From positions 7,254,001 to 7,318,000 of the forward strand of contig OW203991.1 of NCBI GenBank assembly GCA_934047225.1: a stretch of DNA of 64,000 nucleotides. The letters are read 5' to 3'. Below are positions 1 to 10,062 of the stretch, in pieces (the first letter of the stretch is position 1; every line of letters begins with the position of its first letter). The notes under the pieces were generated by a model. That model was given only the letters and a program-made list of their open reading frames with translations, did not search any database and had not been told where the DNA came from. The DNA comes from Ypsolopha sequella (Eukaryota > Arthropoda > Insecta > Lepidoptera > Ypsolophidae). The position numbers and the translations under genes were made by a program.

Positions 1-761
1 TGTAAAGTCATTTGAAATGAAACTGAAACTGTTTATCAAGCATATTGATGAAAAAAAGCTTGACCATTTTCCTAATTGCAAGAAAGCCGTGGAAGAAGCT
101 GGAGATAATTTTGTGTGGCAAAATATTACAATGAGAAACGTGTTAACACAACTACAAACTGAGTTTGTAAATCGATTCACCGACTTTAAAAAGAGCTCCC
201 TTAACATGGAAATATTCCAAAACCCTTTTGCAATTGATATTAGTGAGGTACCAAGCAATTTGCAAATGAACATAGTAGATTTGCAAAGTAATAGCACACT
301 TAAAACGGCATTTAAGGAAAGCACTGACTTGATACAGTTCTACGGAGGTTTGAGTTCTGAAAACTTCAAAGAATTGAAAAAGTTTGCTCAGCAGATAATA
401 ACTATGTTTGGTAGTACATATTTGTGTGAGCAGACTTTTTCAATTCTCAACTACCGCAAAAATAAGAATTGTTCGCGGTTAACGGATGAACATTTAGACG
501 CGATACTGCGCGTGTCTACTACTAAAATGAAAGCAGACGTTAAAAAACTTGCAAGTCAAATGCAGCCTCAAAAATCTCACTAGTTCTTACTTTTATGTTA
601 GTATAGTAGTTCAATTAAAAAAGACATAATTGTATGAATATATATGCGTTTTATTTCAAATATTAAAAATACATGCCCGAACATATAAATATAAGTGCGG
701 CCCGCACTGATACTCTGGCAACATATGTGGCCCGGCTATAGCATAAGGTTGCCGACCCCTG
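1..761 (+). mobile_element. hAT DNA transposon, 3' portion with terminal repeat
   Basis: Downstream of the transposase stop, an AT-rich 3' region contains the subterminal repeats GCGGCCCGC (about 696) and GTGGCCCGGC (about 727). It ends with GGTTGCCGACCCCTG at 747-761. The reverse complement, CAGGGGTCGGCAACC, is a classic hAT terminal inverted repeat. The eight bases after it (762-769, CTGTAAGG) should be the target duplication; the partner copy lies before the window, so this is untested. Confidence 0.82.
2..583 (+). CDS. hAT-superfamily transposase, C-terminal part (5' end outside window)
   Basis: DDE transposase of the hAT class, cut off by the window edge. The frame is open from base 2, so the first Met at 17 is internal and not a start; 193 codons are visible before the TAG at 581-583. 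The last third carries the hAT C-terminal dimerisation signature: a run beginning YLCEQTFSILNYRKNKN followed by LTDEHLDAILRVSTT. This is the pattern of the transposase-derived proteins annotated in animals as GTF2I-repeat-domain 2-like or ZBED-like. The N-terminal zinc finger and the catalytic residues must lie upstream and cannot be checked. The absence of stops suggests a fairly young copy. It ends 178 bp before a hAT terminal repeat, so it belongs to a transposon and is not clearly a host gene. A domesticated host gene is the alternative, but the adjacent terminal repeat argues against it. Confidence 0.85.
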   Translation, partial: VKSFEMKLKLFIKHIDEKKLDHFPNCKKAVEEAGDNFVWQNITMRNVLTQLQTEFVNRFTDFKKSSLNMEIFQNPFAIDISEVPSNLQMNIVDLQSNSTLKTAFKESTDLIQFYGGLSSENFKELKKFAQQIITMFGSTYLCEQTFSILNYRKNKNCSRLTDEHLDAILRVSTTKMKADVKKLASQMQPQKSH

Positions 762-874
762 CTGTAAGGAGAAAAAGGGTAAAGATGACCTTAGGTCATG
801 GGAATATATCTCGGGTATGAAGCCATATGACGGTTTAATTTAAACTTTTATTTCACAATGTGGTATCAGCAAGG

Positions 875-912
875 GGATGCCTTTGCCCAGCAGTGGGACA
901 CTATACAGGCTA
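875..912 (+). repeat. Retroelement 3' tail fragment (CAGCAGTGGGA type)
   Basis: A short piece reading GCCCAGCAGTGGGACAC then ATACAGGCT, followed by an A run. It resembles the 3' tail seen on RTE-like LINEs and SINEs elsewhere in this window (for example near 55640). Only the extreme 3' end is present, so it is a severely 5'-truncated copy. Confidence 0.55.
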
Positions 913-1114
913 CATGAAAAAAAAATCGCTGCCTCCAAGACAAAAGAGTAGATGAAAAAGTACAGAAATCGTAATTTTTATTCTCTCTAAATATTATATA
1001 ATTAAATATCTATTCACGTTAAATTTGAATTTTTATGTAGCATCAGCACTGATATGACGTCATAGGCAAGCGAGGCTCGTTGCTGGACTTTCGTCTTCAC
1101 GTAGAGACAAATCC

Positions 1115-1175
1115 GGCGCAGTGATGAGATGCAGGTGGACGACTTCGGTCGTCACCTGCATCTCATCACTGCGCC
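1115..1175. repeat. Near-perfect hairpin closed by TTCG
   Basis: Arms of about 28 bp (1115-1143 and 1148-1175) pair with one bulged base around the loop TTCG at 1144-1147. As RNA this would be a very stable stem on the UUCG tetraloop. The following bases (about 1180-1310) look like part of a dispersed element of the same insect group, so the hairpin is probably a transposon subterminal structure and not a gene. Confidence 0.7.
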
Positions 1176-1689
1176 TCGCCATACTTGCCAGTTTCCCGTA
1201 GACCACAAGACATGCAACTGTCTCGAAACGTCGGGTGTCCCCTTTTCGTAAAAAAGGTAAAAATTTATCGCGGTAGACCCGACACTATACATTATAATGT
1301 GTACGAAACGCGAGAGTTTAAAGTTACAAATTACATTCTAAAAATACCCACTTTAGCAATATATTTCTATGAATATTTTTTTAAATATTGAGTAAAATTA
1401 TAAAGCTAAATTATATAATAATATATAATAAAAATATATTATAGAATTTAACTTTATCATTTTTGAAGTTTTAAATACTGACTTAAGCGATATATTTCTT
1501 TGAATATCTTTAAAAATATTGAGTTTCATTTAAAACTTCAAAAATGTGTCAAATATTTGTATGAAATTGATTATGTAAAGTGCAATAACTTTTTTTCTCG
1601 TCAAGTTAAGAGCCTGGTTTTTTTGCATCACCATGGGACCGTTGATTTCTGTTGTATGTATCACTTTCAATTTAATATCTCATACGGGG

Positions 1690-1812
1690 GCCGAGTAAAA
1701 AGGTCGTGACAGGCAGACAGATGGACGGACGGACAGACAGACGGACAGCATAGTGATCCTATAACGATCTTGTTTTTTCATTTTGACGTACGGATCCCTA
1801 AAAACTATACGA
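1690..1812 (+). repeat. GACAGACGGACAG-type repeat end
   Basis: A tract of imperfect GACAGAYGGACG units (1708-1748) is followed by AGTGATCCTATAACGATC and then TACGGATCCCTAAAAAC. In less decayed lepidopteran copies, the two motifs read as a GGGTTCCG segment and a TACGGAACCCTAAA end. The related block at 15700-15790 has the same order. Confidence 0.5.
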
Positions 1813-2029
1813 TAACTGCAACAAGTATAATTCAGGACATCGAACAAGTTTTATGCTTTTTCTGAGGTCACGAGGATCAAGACCAGGCCATGGGGTCATT
1901 CTGACACAATGACGGGGGCGCGGGACTAGCCGTTTGTTGCAAAGGGTTAAAAATAGGGATAACCTCGATGTAACTGTTCAAAACTGGTTATTTGTTTGCG
2001 GTGATATGGTCTGTGAAACTGCCTTTTTA

Positions 2030-2475
2030 CTTTATTTACTCCCATACTGCAACTGCAACATTGCAACTTCAAAAGCAGTTTTATAAGTACTTAGATTATT
2101 TATCCGATTTTATAATATTATAACACCACAATTCTGCGTTTTATTATAAAACCGCTGAAGAGCCAATCAACAACACAGACGAGAAATAAGTAACGACCTT
2201 ATTTCTTAAGCCACCCCTCTTTATCCCGATTGGTCTTCACGGCGGCGGCATTACCGGGACGCACTCAAGGTCCATGGACGAGTGTTCTTCTTCTCATTTT
2301 TCGTGAAATTGTTAGTTGAAAATATTATAAATAAAGACGATATTTTGATGGTCATAGATAAAGTATTGTGTGCAACTGAACATAATTAGACATTGGGACA
2401 CTCGTGCAAAACTATAACGAAACTCACTGCAATGTCTCAAATTATGTTACAGTTGCACAAAATACTTTATTAATC
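2030..2475 (+). repeat. Dispersed repeat family P, copy 1, with internal fold-back
   Basis: This matches 47586-48000 in inverse orientation in a consistent order: ACTCCCATAC, GTTTTATAAGTA, an (A)CCAATC / GATTGG pair, TTTTTCGTGAAATT, then GATGGTCATAGATAAAGTATTG and GGACACTCGTGC. Its 3' part folds on itself: 2353-2393 pairs with 2430-2472, around ATAAAGTATTGTGTGCAAC. A further scrap of the same end lies at 60535-60570. No protein remains are seen, and the class is unknown. Confidence 0.6.
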
Positions 2476-2759
2476 AATCGTCTGGATTTTAGAAATTAGT
2501 TAAAGTGGGTCTAATTTTAGGGTTTTGTTAAAAATAGGTAAGTACTTGTCCATAACAACGTTAAGGCTAGACTGAGTAAGTTGACACTTTTCGTGTAGAT
2601 TATTGTAGATGGAGAATTAAAAAGAGAAAAAGGGAATTTTATGAATATGAATTTTATTATTGAAGAAAAAGCACTCGTACACCATTTCGCAGTATATTTA
2701 CCATTTCACTAACACCTAACGAAGTTTCACCAAGTTGCCGACAATCACTGGTATAAATT

Positions 2760-2801
2760 ATATGAATTTTATTAATATAGGTATATTAATAAAATTCATA
2801 T
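2760..2801. repeat. AT-rich hairpin
   Basis: ATATGAATTTTATTAATA is mirrored by TATTAATAAAATTCATAT across a short spacer near 2780. The stem is about 18 bp with no mismatch. It is an AT-rich palindrome without further context. Confidence 0.7.
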
Positions 2802-2830
2802 TCTGTGAATTAGAGAATCGTGTGAGGTGT

Positions 2831-3352
2831 TTAAGAGGATGGCATACCCTAGCAACTTTTTTTATTACCCATCCAGCACAATAAGTCTAATGGCAAAGAC
2901 CTTATTTGCTTTTCATAGAGGCGATACATGTTATGTTATATGTTGGCTCTTTGGCCTCTTTTTCTTGGACGCGTAATACTAGTGATCACGCAGCGAAACA
3001 ACAAATTGGTGTGTTTTTAGCTAATACTGAAATATTTTGCAGGGAAAGAAATATTGGATTTAGGTAAAATCCCTTCATATTGCTATTACCTATTTTATAA
3101 AAAAAAAACAAGTTGATCTCTTCACCGCGTTTTTGAAACAAACGTTTGAAAACGAAAAAGAAGAGGTTGGAAAACATTTTATTTTTGACAGAAGTATAAA
3201 TTTTAATACATTATTTATAGGTAGAATCCCTAGATAAAAGATCGATAATTCAAATATATTTTCTTCAATATGCTCCTCATAGACCTAGTTTCTTCCAATG
3301 AACCCTTCAGAACCCGGTGTTGTTGATGTTCTAGCGTCAGGTGTCCCGTTAA
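2831..3352 (+). repeat. Dispersed repeat family Q, copy 1 (possible TTAA element)
   Basis: This is collinear with 58588-59095, in the same orientation, across about 500 bp at high identity by eye. It begins TTAAGAGGATGGCATACC and ends CAGGTGTCCCGTTAA. TTAA at both ends here, and at the left end of the second copy, hints at TTAA-targeting mobility, but the ends do not form a clear inverted repeat. No coding capacity is recognised. Confidence 0.7.
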
Positions 3353-3774
3353 TGAAGCGTTTTTGAGACTGATTACTTTTACGTTCTTGGAATCCGTTCA
3401 CGTTGCATACATTCTCATTTTATGTTTCTTTGGAAAACAAATTCAGTATGTTCCTACAGGACTAATAATCTATAATAAAATAAAGTCATAAAATTCCCAT
3501 AGCTTAATTATAAAAGATTTTAGTAAAAAAAAAAAATTGTACCTACCGACACAAGTCGACTAAAGTTCGTTGGCGACTACCTGCCCCTTAATGCGTAAAT
3601 CAGACACACCAAACGGCAGTGAGTGCGGGGTAACCGAAGACAAAAAATTTGTAATTCTATATTTGAATTAGGTGGCTGTAACAACGTCTTGGCTGCTCCA
3701 AATTCAGAGGAAGCTAATTTAGCAAAGATTTGTATAAAAATAAAAAAAGCTGTATATTGTTACTACCTATATCT
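3353..3774. other. Unassigned AT-rich DNA
   Basis: No coding, RNA or repeat signal was recognised here apart from homopolymer A runs near 3525. Confidence 0.5.
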
Positions 3775-4198
3775 TTAAGGGGCTATACCGTGGAAATTGA
3801 CACTTTTTGAAGTTACTTATCTGCTCTTTTAATGAAGTTCCAAGTAAAATAAATTAGTATAACAATTTTGGGACCTTTTACTATATTTTGGTCTATCAGA
3901 AACGCGATAGGAGAAATTTCATTCGATAGAAATAATTATGGAAATCAGGTCTAAATTTACACTTTTTTTGATATTCTGACAAATTAGGATAGCATACAGA
4001 CTTGAAAAATATTTATTTAGATGGGTTTTAACTACACCTAAATTACTGGTTATGGAATTTTTTGTAGCTATTTTAGTTAATTTTGCATTAATTTCAAACC
4101 GACTTTTTGACAATTTTCCCCGATTCCGTCCCTTTCGCACTGCGGGTCTTTCTGCCTGGAGTAACGGGGACCTTTGCTAGCACGGTATATCACCTTAA
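3775..4198 (-). mobile_element. TTAA-flanked MITE, family T, copy 1
   Basis: A 424-bp unit with TTAA at both ends (3775-3778 and 4195-4198) and short inverted termini, TTAAGGGGCTATACCGTG against TTTAAGGTGATATACCGTG. It is the inverse of 12954-13377 along its whole length. TTAA duplication is the hallmark of piggyBac-type transposition, so this is probably a non-autonomous piggyBac-like element. It contains the landmark ACCGACTTTTTGAC and a GTCCCTTTCGCACTGCGG stretch that recurs at 36130-36200. Confidence 0.75.
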
Positions 4199-4519
4199 AG
4201 TGAATAAATAGGGTGACATGATCACATCGGGTCCAAAGCCTACAAGAAAGATAAAAAAAAAACTGTTTCTCTGATTTTCTAGCGTTGTACTCTTAATAAC
4301 ATGTCATCTACTATTCTGTATTCTTTATTGTAATATAACCTGGATGACAAGATGAGCATCAAAATGAAGTGGAGTTACGTTCTCGAGTTCTGGAGTTACG
4401 AGTGAAAAATATCGGTATACGGGATCGGTGTGGCCTGAAAGAAGACTAGAATAGAAAAAGAAATGATTTGGGATGGTGATTTGGGACTACAGAAAAAATA
4501 AAAAAAGAATGAATAATAA
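4199..4519. other. Unassigned DNA
   Basis: Nothing recognised. There are A-rich tracts at about 4250 and 4490. Confidence 0.5.
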
Positions 4520-4970
4520 TAGTTTATGTTACAAGGGCGAAAAGGAATAAATAAACGTAACCGAGTAATTTATTGCTCTTACACCCGTGTAATACTACGT
4601 TTTTCAATGCATAGTGTGAGGAAATAAAACAAATATAATATTGTGAACTTTAAATTATGATTGGCTCAAAAGGACTGTATCCAGAGCCGTTAAACAGTGG
4701 AAAAAAAGTATAACATTTATGGTACACAGAAAAGGCTGCAGGTTAGCCAACCATTGTAAATAAATAAAAAAAAAAGAATAAAGCCCTAGGGCAAAATAAT
4801 CGACTTTCTGTTCGGTTTTGATGCATAAAAAGTGGGCCTTTACGAGCACTTGCATTGAAAAGAAATTAATGGTTAAAGTTCGGCCGGGCCGCCTTGGTAT
4901 TTCAGTAAAATGTCAAATTGGTGACTTACCTACTGAAGAAGGACAAAATCAAAAGTACCTGGATTATCAC
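4520..4970 (+). repeat. Dispersed repeat family R, copy 1
   Basis: Inverse copy of 21165-21600. Shared landmarks are GGCTCTGGATACAGTCC, the AGCCCTAGGGCAAAATAA block, GATGCATAAAAAGTGGGC and CGGCCGGGCCGCC. A 60-codon frame crosses it (4818-5003), but its counterpart in the other copy is not maintained, so it is not treated as coding. The type of element is unknown. Confidence 0.65.
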
Positions 4971-5029
4971 TATGCATGCACACTAATTTTAGTTCGTAAT
5001 TAAGTAAGTTACCTTAATTAAGCATGTAA

Positions 5030-5225
5030 TAAAATAGTGTAAGCTTTTTGGTCAATAAAGATATTGTATTGTATTGTATTGTATTGTATTGTATTGTATT
5101 GTATAGACGAGCTTGTATGACTAGGTTGATGTGGAATAAGCGAAAGAGGTGTGTCAGGACCGTAACAGATGGAAATCTGTGGTCTCTACCTTCCCGCCTG
5201 GGAGACAGGCGTGAGTTTATCTATG
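5030..5225 (+). repeat. LINE-type 3' end plus (TATTG)n and adjacent retroelement fragment
   Basis: AATAAAGATATTG at 5055 looks like a polyadenylation signal leading into a pentanucleotide tail of about nine TATTG units (to 5104). It is followed by a second fragment, reading TGTGTCAGGACCGTAAC then GGTCTCTACC and GGCGTGAG, that resembles a common lepidopteran retroelement 3' region. A microsatellite growing from a retroelement tail is the likely origin. Confidence 0.55.
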
Positions 5226-5297
5226 TATAATATATATGTATAATATGTATAATATGTTTATCTATGTATAATATATATGTATATATATATATATGTA
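5221..5297. repeat. AT-rich tandem repeat
   Basis: Repeats of TATGTATAATATA(TA)n, a simple-sequence tract downstream of the retroelement fragment. Confidence 0.8.
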
Positions 5298-5781
5298 ATA
5301 ACCTACTTTGAATGTTTAAGTAGCTACAACAAAAATCCAAAATACCCTATCTCTTACACATTCGTTATATAAGAACACGAGCCACTATCTGGAAAAGGCC
5401 ATGATTATTTGAACAAGTTTGTTGATAGCTGGATTCCGAACGAGGTTATAAATTTGAAAAGCAATTAGACTTAATCGTGGCCGAGGAGAGAGCTGGTCTT
5501 CCGCCGAGTCTACGATCAATAGCAGAGGAAGATAACATTTGGTTACTTCATGAAAACTGCCAAGTGTGCTAGCAGGGAATGAGAATGAGGATGTTAGGTA
5601 TTAAAACGAATTACGCCGCTTAGAATGAAGTGCATGGTGTTTTTACATCCAGGGTTCTTCAGTTATTAATAATACTATATTTGACGATACGTTCATGAGT
5701 TGACAAGTACTCTTTATTGTGCACCATAAATGTGTAAAAACAAGAGAGCGGTGTATAAAATAAATAATAACAATAAAATCA
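5298..5781. other. Unassigned DNA
   Basis: No recognisable gene or repeat family was found. Confidence 0.5.
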
Positions 5782-5789
5782 CATGATAC

Positions 5790-6300
5790 TAGAGATGTGT
5801 TTCCACCCGGGAAAATTTCCGATTGCGGGAAAATTCCCGGTAAGTTTCAGTGAAAATACCCGTTTGGGAAAATATTCGGGTGTTTTCATTTTGACATTTT
5901 GTTTTAATATATTTTGAAATAAAAGCTTTCCACCATGGCAAATAAGTAGATTAGCCGTATTGTAGCTAAATGACAGAAAGTTCTTCTTTAATTGACAGTA
6001 TCAATGTTTTCTCCATACAAAAAATAATCATTTTTTTTTCTCAGAAAGTGATGCATATTTCAGAAAAACTTTATCAGTAAAAAGTGTTTGCTATCAGTCT
6101 ATCACAAAAAAGAATAGTTCGGTTACTTAACCTTTTAATTAAATATTTTCAAGTGCCTGTAGTTTCGCAGTTAAGTGTAAGGAAATAAAAGTTGGTTGTG
6201 ACTTCTTCTATCATCTGCAATATTGGGAATTTTCCCCGATAAACACCGGAAATTTTCCCAAACTGGAATTAACCCGGGAATTTTCCCGCGCCCATCTCTA
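5790..6300. mobile_element. hAT-type MITE with 8-bp target duplication
   Basis: The 511-bp element starts TAGAGATG and ends CATCTCTA. The termini are GC-rich inverted repeats containing the recurring motif CCGGGAAAATT / AATTTTCCCG. It is flanked by CATGATAC (5782-5789) and CATGATAG (6301-6308), an 8-bp target duplication with one mismatch, as expected for hAT insertion. The interior is AT-rich and without coding capacity, so it must be mobilised in trans. Confidence 0.85.
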
Positions 6301-6598
6301 CATGATAGCAAATACCTCATCTAAAATAAATACGAGTACTTAATTATAACATAGACATATAATACAGAGAATACGGTATTTATGTAAACTAGTAGGTAAA
6401 TATATCGTCAAACAGACGAAAATAAAGAATTGAAACGTATATAAAGAAAATAAAGAATTGAAACATAGGATTTTTAGCGTGAACCTTATAAATTATTTAA
6501 GAAAAGTTAACTATCATGTCAGGAAAGAGGAATCACCAAAGGCTCAAATATATGTAATCCCATTGCAGCAAGTACGTATAACACTATTTTAATAATAA

Positions 6599-6764
6599 AA
6601 TGTTGCCAACCTCTGCCTCGGTTTACTATGGCACAGGCGCTAGTTTATAGCGGAGTTGTTCACTCGGACGATTTGTCGTTGGCTCGAGACGCGCAGCAAT
6701 AAAATCTTACTGGCGCCAAAAACCCACACTTTATGAACTGCGAGCCAACGGTTGGCGACCGCTG
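6599..6764. repeat. Two hAT-like 3' termini in tandem
   Basis: TGTTGCCAACCTCTG (6601-6615) and GGTTGGCGACCGCTG (6750-6764) are both variants of the hAT 3' end GGTTGCCGACCCCTG seen at 747-761. They lie in the same orientation 150 bp apart, so they are probably the ends of two decayed hAT elements. No matching 5' ends were identified, and 6309-6598 holds nothing else recognised. Confidence 0.4.
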
Positions 6765-6917
6765 CAAAGATAAGGAGCCGGAATTATAGGTACGAGTTTC
6801 TATGGTACCATCCTGAAATTTGTCTGAAGTTATGATGCTAATAATTCGAGGAAGATAACGCTTGGTTCCGGAAAAGATTTCAAGTTTTACTTAGTGGCTT
6901 CACATAATATGTAAGGT

Positions 6918-7172
6918 CTTTCAATTTAAATGAAAAGTAATTTAGGAAGTGATTCAATATCGTTAATACATGACATTCCACTGCAAAGCACTTTTTTTTG
7001 CGCGAACTTTTTTTTCACTTCTCAGTACAAAGTGGTCTGATCAGCTGACTCAGTTTGTATGTAAAGAAAAAGTGAAGAAAAAGTTCACGCAGAAAAAAGT
7101 ACTTTGCAGTGGAATGTGATGTATTAATGATACTGAATCACCTCCTAAATTACTTTCCATTTAAATTGAAAG
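6918..7172. mobile_element. Fold-back (palindromic) MITE, about 103-bp arms
   Basis: Left arm 6918-7020 and right arm 7070-7172 are near-perfect inverted copies around a 49-bp centre. Landmarks are CATTCCACTGCAAAG on the left and CTTTGCAGTGGAATG on the right, with CTTTCAATTTAAATG at the outer end. There is no coding content. The target duplication is not resolved. Confidence 0.8.
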
Positions 7173-7383
7173 TATGAGTATAGGTGCGTAAAGCACATAT
7201 GTACATAATAATATATTCGTGTACATATATTATTAAGACAGTCACTTTAAGTGCCAATTGTACATCTTTTTTTTATTCATTTGTTTTAGTTTTTTCAGTA
7301 TTTAATGAACAATAAGCAGTACCTTTTATATTAGATATCTTACATAAGACAGTCAGTTGTTACTAGAAGATGAATTAATGAAT

Positions 7384-7495
7384 AAACAAACACTTTATTG
7401 CACAGAAAATTAAAATAAAACACGGAATACAGAATTACAAAAGGCAAGGGCGGACTTATTCCTTAAAGAAATTTCTTCCAGTCAACCGATGGTGT
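7384..7495 (-). repeat. LINE 3' UTR fragment (antisense)
   Basis: AATAAACAAACACTTTATTGCACA, then GGCAAGGGCGGACTTATTCC and a CAGTCAACC block. Read on the minus strand it ends with an AATAAAGTG-type polyadenylation signal. Related fragments are at 39515-39672 and 40590-40700, all in the same orientation with short simple-sequence tails on the low-coordinate side. Confidence 0.55.
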
Positions 7496-8814
7496 GAAGA
7501 AAGAAAAATTTTTACAAGTGAGGTTATATTTGTGCAAAAAGAAAAATAATCTTCTTCAAGCCTAAGATTATAAACTTACAGTTGCAATAAGCGATGATTT
7601 GTCACGCTAAAACAAGTGAACGTTTGACCTGAAATTTATTACGGCAAAAGAGAAATTCAAACAAAAAGCTAGTCTACTTCCCAACAAAGAACGCAATACA
7701 AGGACGTGTTAAAACAAGGATAAATAGTCACTTGTTGTAGGAGCACTCTACCGGAAAAGCAGATTTACATTACGACCCAACTAAGATCATAAAACTATAG
7801 CACTATATCACCGACCCGAATATTAATATTCAAACATTTATCATCGCCCCCCGCCTTAAAGGGGGTCTGAGCCACCCACCACCATCTTTTGTGTAAGAAA
7901 TTCGTCCGCAACACCCCCGCAAACAAGTTTCGTACCCGCCGCCACTGAAACGTTCCCAGTCAACAGAGAAACTTGTGCCGGCGGTGTTCTTAACTCGGGT
8001 GCTTCGGTGGTCGTTCTACGAAAATTGGTATCCTGCTTCACACACAAAATCCTACCCTATCACCACAACATAGAGCTTCAAACGGCTTGTTTGGAGTTTA
8101 AAGTAGTTTAGGCAAGTAGTAACAGCAATAGCAGCTTAATGTTTTTAAGAATAGGGTGTGTTTTAATAGAACTCGCGCGTTAAAGCCGCCTACAGGAAGG
8201 GTAGAGTCGTAAGGAAGTTTGGCGATTATGTTTAGTCAGCCCTGCCTGTGTAATGGAAAGGAAGTAGAAATTGGGGCCTGTTAAGATGTGGTCGGAGAAG
8301 GGGGCTATTGCTGTCCTCAGGGGGTCGGTCGGGTACAGGGGGTCGATTTATTTGTTTCTAAGGTCCGTTACTCGCCAGCAGGATTTAAATTTCGAACGGT
8401 CTTTGTGCCCGTTCTCAATTACTTGATGAGATGCTTGAAGCTTCGTTCAGGTATAAATCGGTTTCAGTTTGAAAGGATGGGGTAATTGAATACAAAACTG
8501 TGTGGCTTCTAAGTGCGGGGTGATTGATTACTTTGTATTTGTACAGTACTTGGTTATGTAGGTGAAAAGTTTAATCAAATTGAACAAAGTATACGTTTTT
8601 ATACCTATGTGTGTGTGGAGGATGCTCGCAGACTTATTCGGCAACAATACCAAGATATGAGTTTTGGATTATTAACTCTTTTTAAGCTCTAGTTTTAAAA
8701 AGTATTGTAAGTTTGCAAACTTAACTCAAAAATCTCGTTTCTCGCTAGGAACGCGTTTCTCTTGATTCCGTAAGAATTTCCTAAAATCTTTGCTTTATAT
8801 CATAATAGGTCAAG
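7496..8814. other. Unassigned DNA including a GC-rich block
   Basis: No repeat family was recognised. 7845-8010 and 8165-8345 are clearly GC-richer than their surroundings and carry short open frames on both strands (60-65 codons). None shows recognisable protein similarity or a convincing splice context. An unannotated host exon or 5' UTR is possible but unsupported. Confidence 0.4.
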
Positions 8815-8885
8815 TCAGTCAGTCTAAATTTCATGCTCCTGGGTCCAGCCGTTTGACCTAAGTGTTGATAGATCAGTTATTGAGT
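8815..8885 (+). repeat. Dispersed repeat (AATTTCATGCTCC...GTTGATAGATCAG)
   Basis: CAGTCTAAATTTCATGCTCC, then CCAGCCGTTTGACC and GTTGATAGATCAG. The same order of motifs occurs at 41600-41670. This is a short conserved part of a widespread lepidopteran repeat. Confidence 0.5.
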
Positions 8886-9971
8886 CAGTTGAGGTATTCT
8901 TTTACCTACACAAATATTACAATACACAAAAATTTTTCAAGATTTCGTTTATGTTAATATATTTTTCAGTTAGTACATGAGCAAAGAACAAAAGACTTAT
9001 ATTTTTATATGTTTCTCGATGTCTCACAATATCAGCAGAAATCTTCAGTGTTAAATTGTCAGTTCAGTTCAATTCAAAAGTTAGCCATATGACCGCATAC
9101 TCTGAGATATTATTACAATCACGGGATTTATTTAGACATTTTTTCAACCCTTCTCAAGACCGAGGGGCAGTTTTACTGTATCAATCTTATCATATTCAAT
9201 TACATCCGTAGAATGGCGTTTTTTTGTTTTCCCGCCAATTTTTGCGCGGTTTCCGTATTTTCACTATATCTCTTGAAATCATCAGAAACTAATGCAGTTT
9301 TCTTTTTCTGAAAAAAGGTTAAATATTCTATATGTAAATAAAAAGTTATTCTTAAATATGTACTGGCTTAATTGCGCAGAGACGTGTTTTGTTTATATAT
9401 ATGAATATATTTATATTTGTCTATACAAATACAATGATATTGCAGAAATAAATAAACAATTATCATAAAAAATATATATATATAAAAAAAAGGAAAATTA
9501 AAAAGACGTTTGGTGGTAGGCGTAAAATTAAGGCCAATGAATACTATCCACATATTTTTTTCATTATTATTATTAGTTTTTTATTTTAGTTTTTCTTTCT
9601 AGCTTTATATTACTATATATGTATACGTATACTATAAGTATATACTAATTATAACTACTCATACTTGCCAAAATTTTGCCTTAGGCGGTCCGATAGGACC
9701 TTCTGTAATTATAAGGATTAATAACAGAGTTACAGATAAAAATGGTCAAGCTGATGTTATTGACTGAACAGAATGTAGTTAAGTATGATAGGATCCATCA
9801 TGTTTCACTATTACAGAAGCTGATAAATGAAGCGGGAATTTGTAGAACTCTCTACCGTTAGTTCTCAGCTAACATTTATTAATAGAACAATAAAATATAT
9901 AGAACAAATCTCAATAAAAAATAAATAAAAATAAAACACAAGTCTTACTCATCTGATTGGGTTTCTGAACA
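8886..9971. other. Unassigned AT-rich DNA
   Basis: No gene or repeat family was recognised. Short TA-rich tracts occur near 9473 and 9615. Confidence 0.5.
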
Positions 9972-10062
9972 AGTGGTATCCCACAAGGTTCTTTACTAGG
10001 GCCGCTACTTTTTCTTATTTTTATTTCAGATATTGATTTATGTTCCATGTTCAAAATATAAT
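9972..10062 (+). pseudogene. Reverse transcriptase fragment (jockey/CR1-like LINE)
   Basis: The frame from 9972 reads SGIPQGSLLGPLLFLIFISD, the conserved block of non-LTR reverse transcriptases just upstream of the catalytic YADD region (typical form SGVPQGSxLGPLLFLLYIND). A TGA at 9966-9968 lies two codons upstream in this frame, and the adjacent frame reads VSEQ, consistent with a frameshift. Downstream similarity fades after about 30 residues and no YADD box is found. It is a dead fragment; which LINE clade it belongs to cannot be fixed from 30 residues. Confidence 0.75.
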
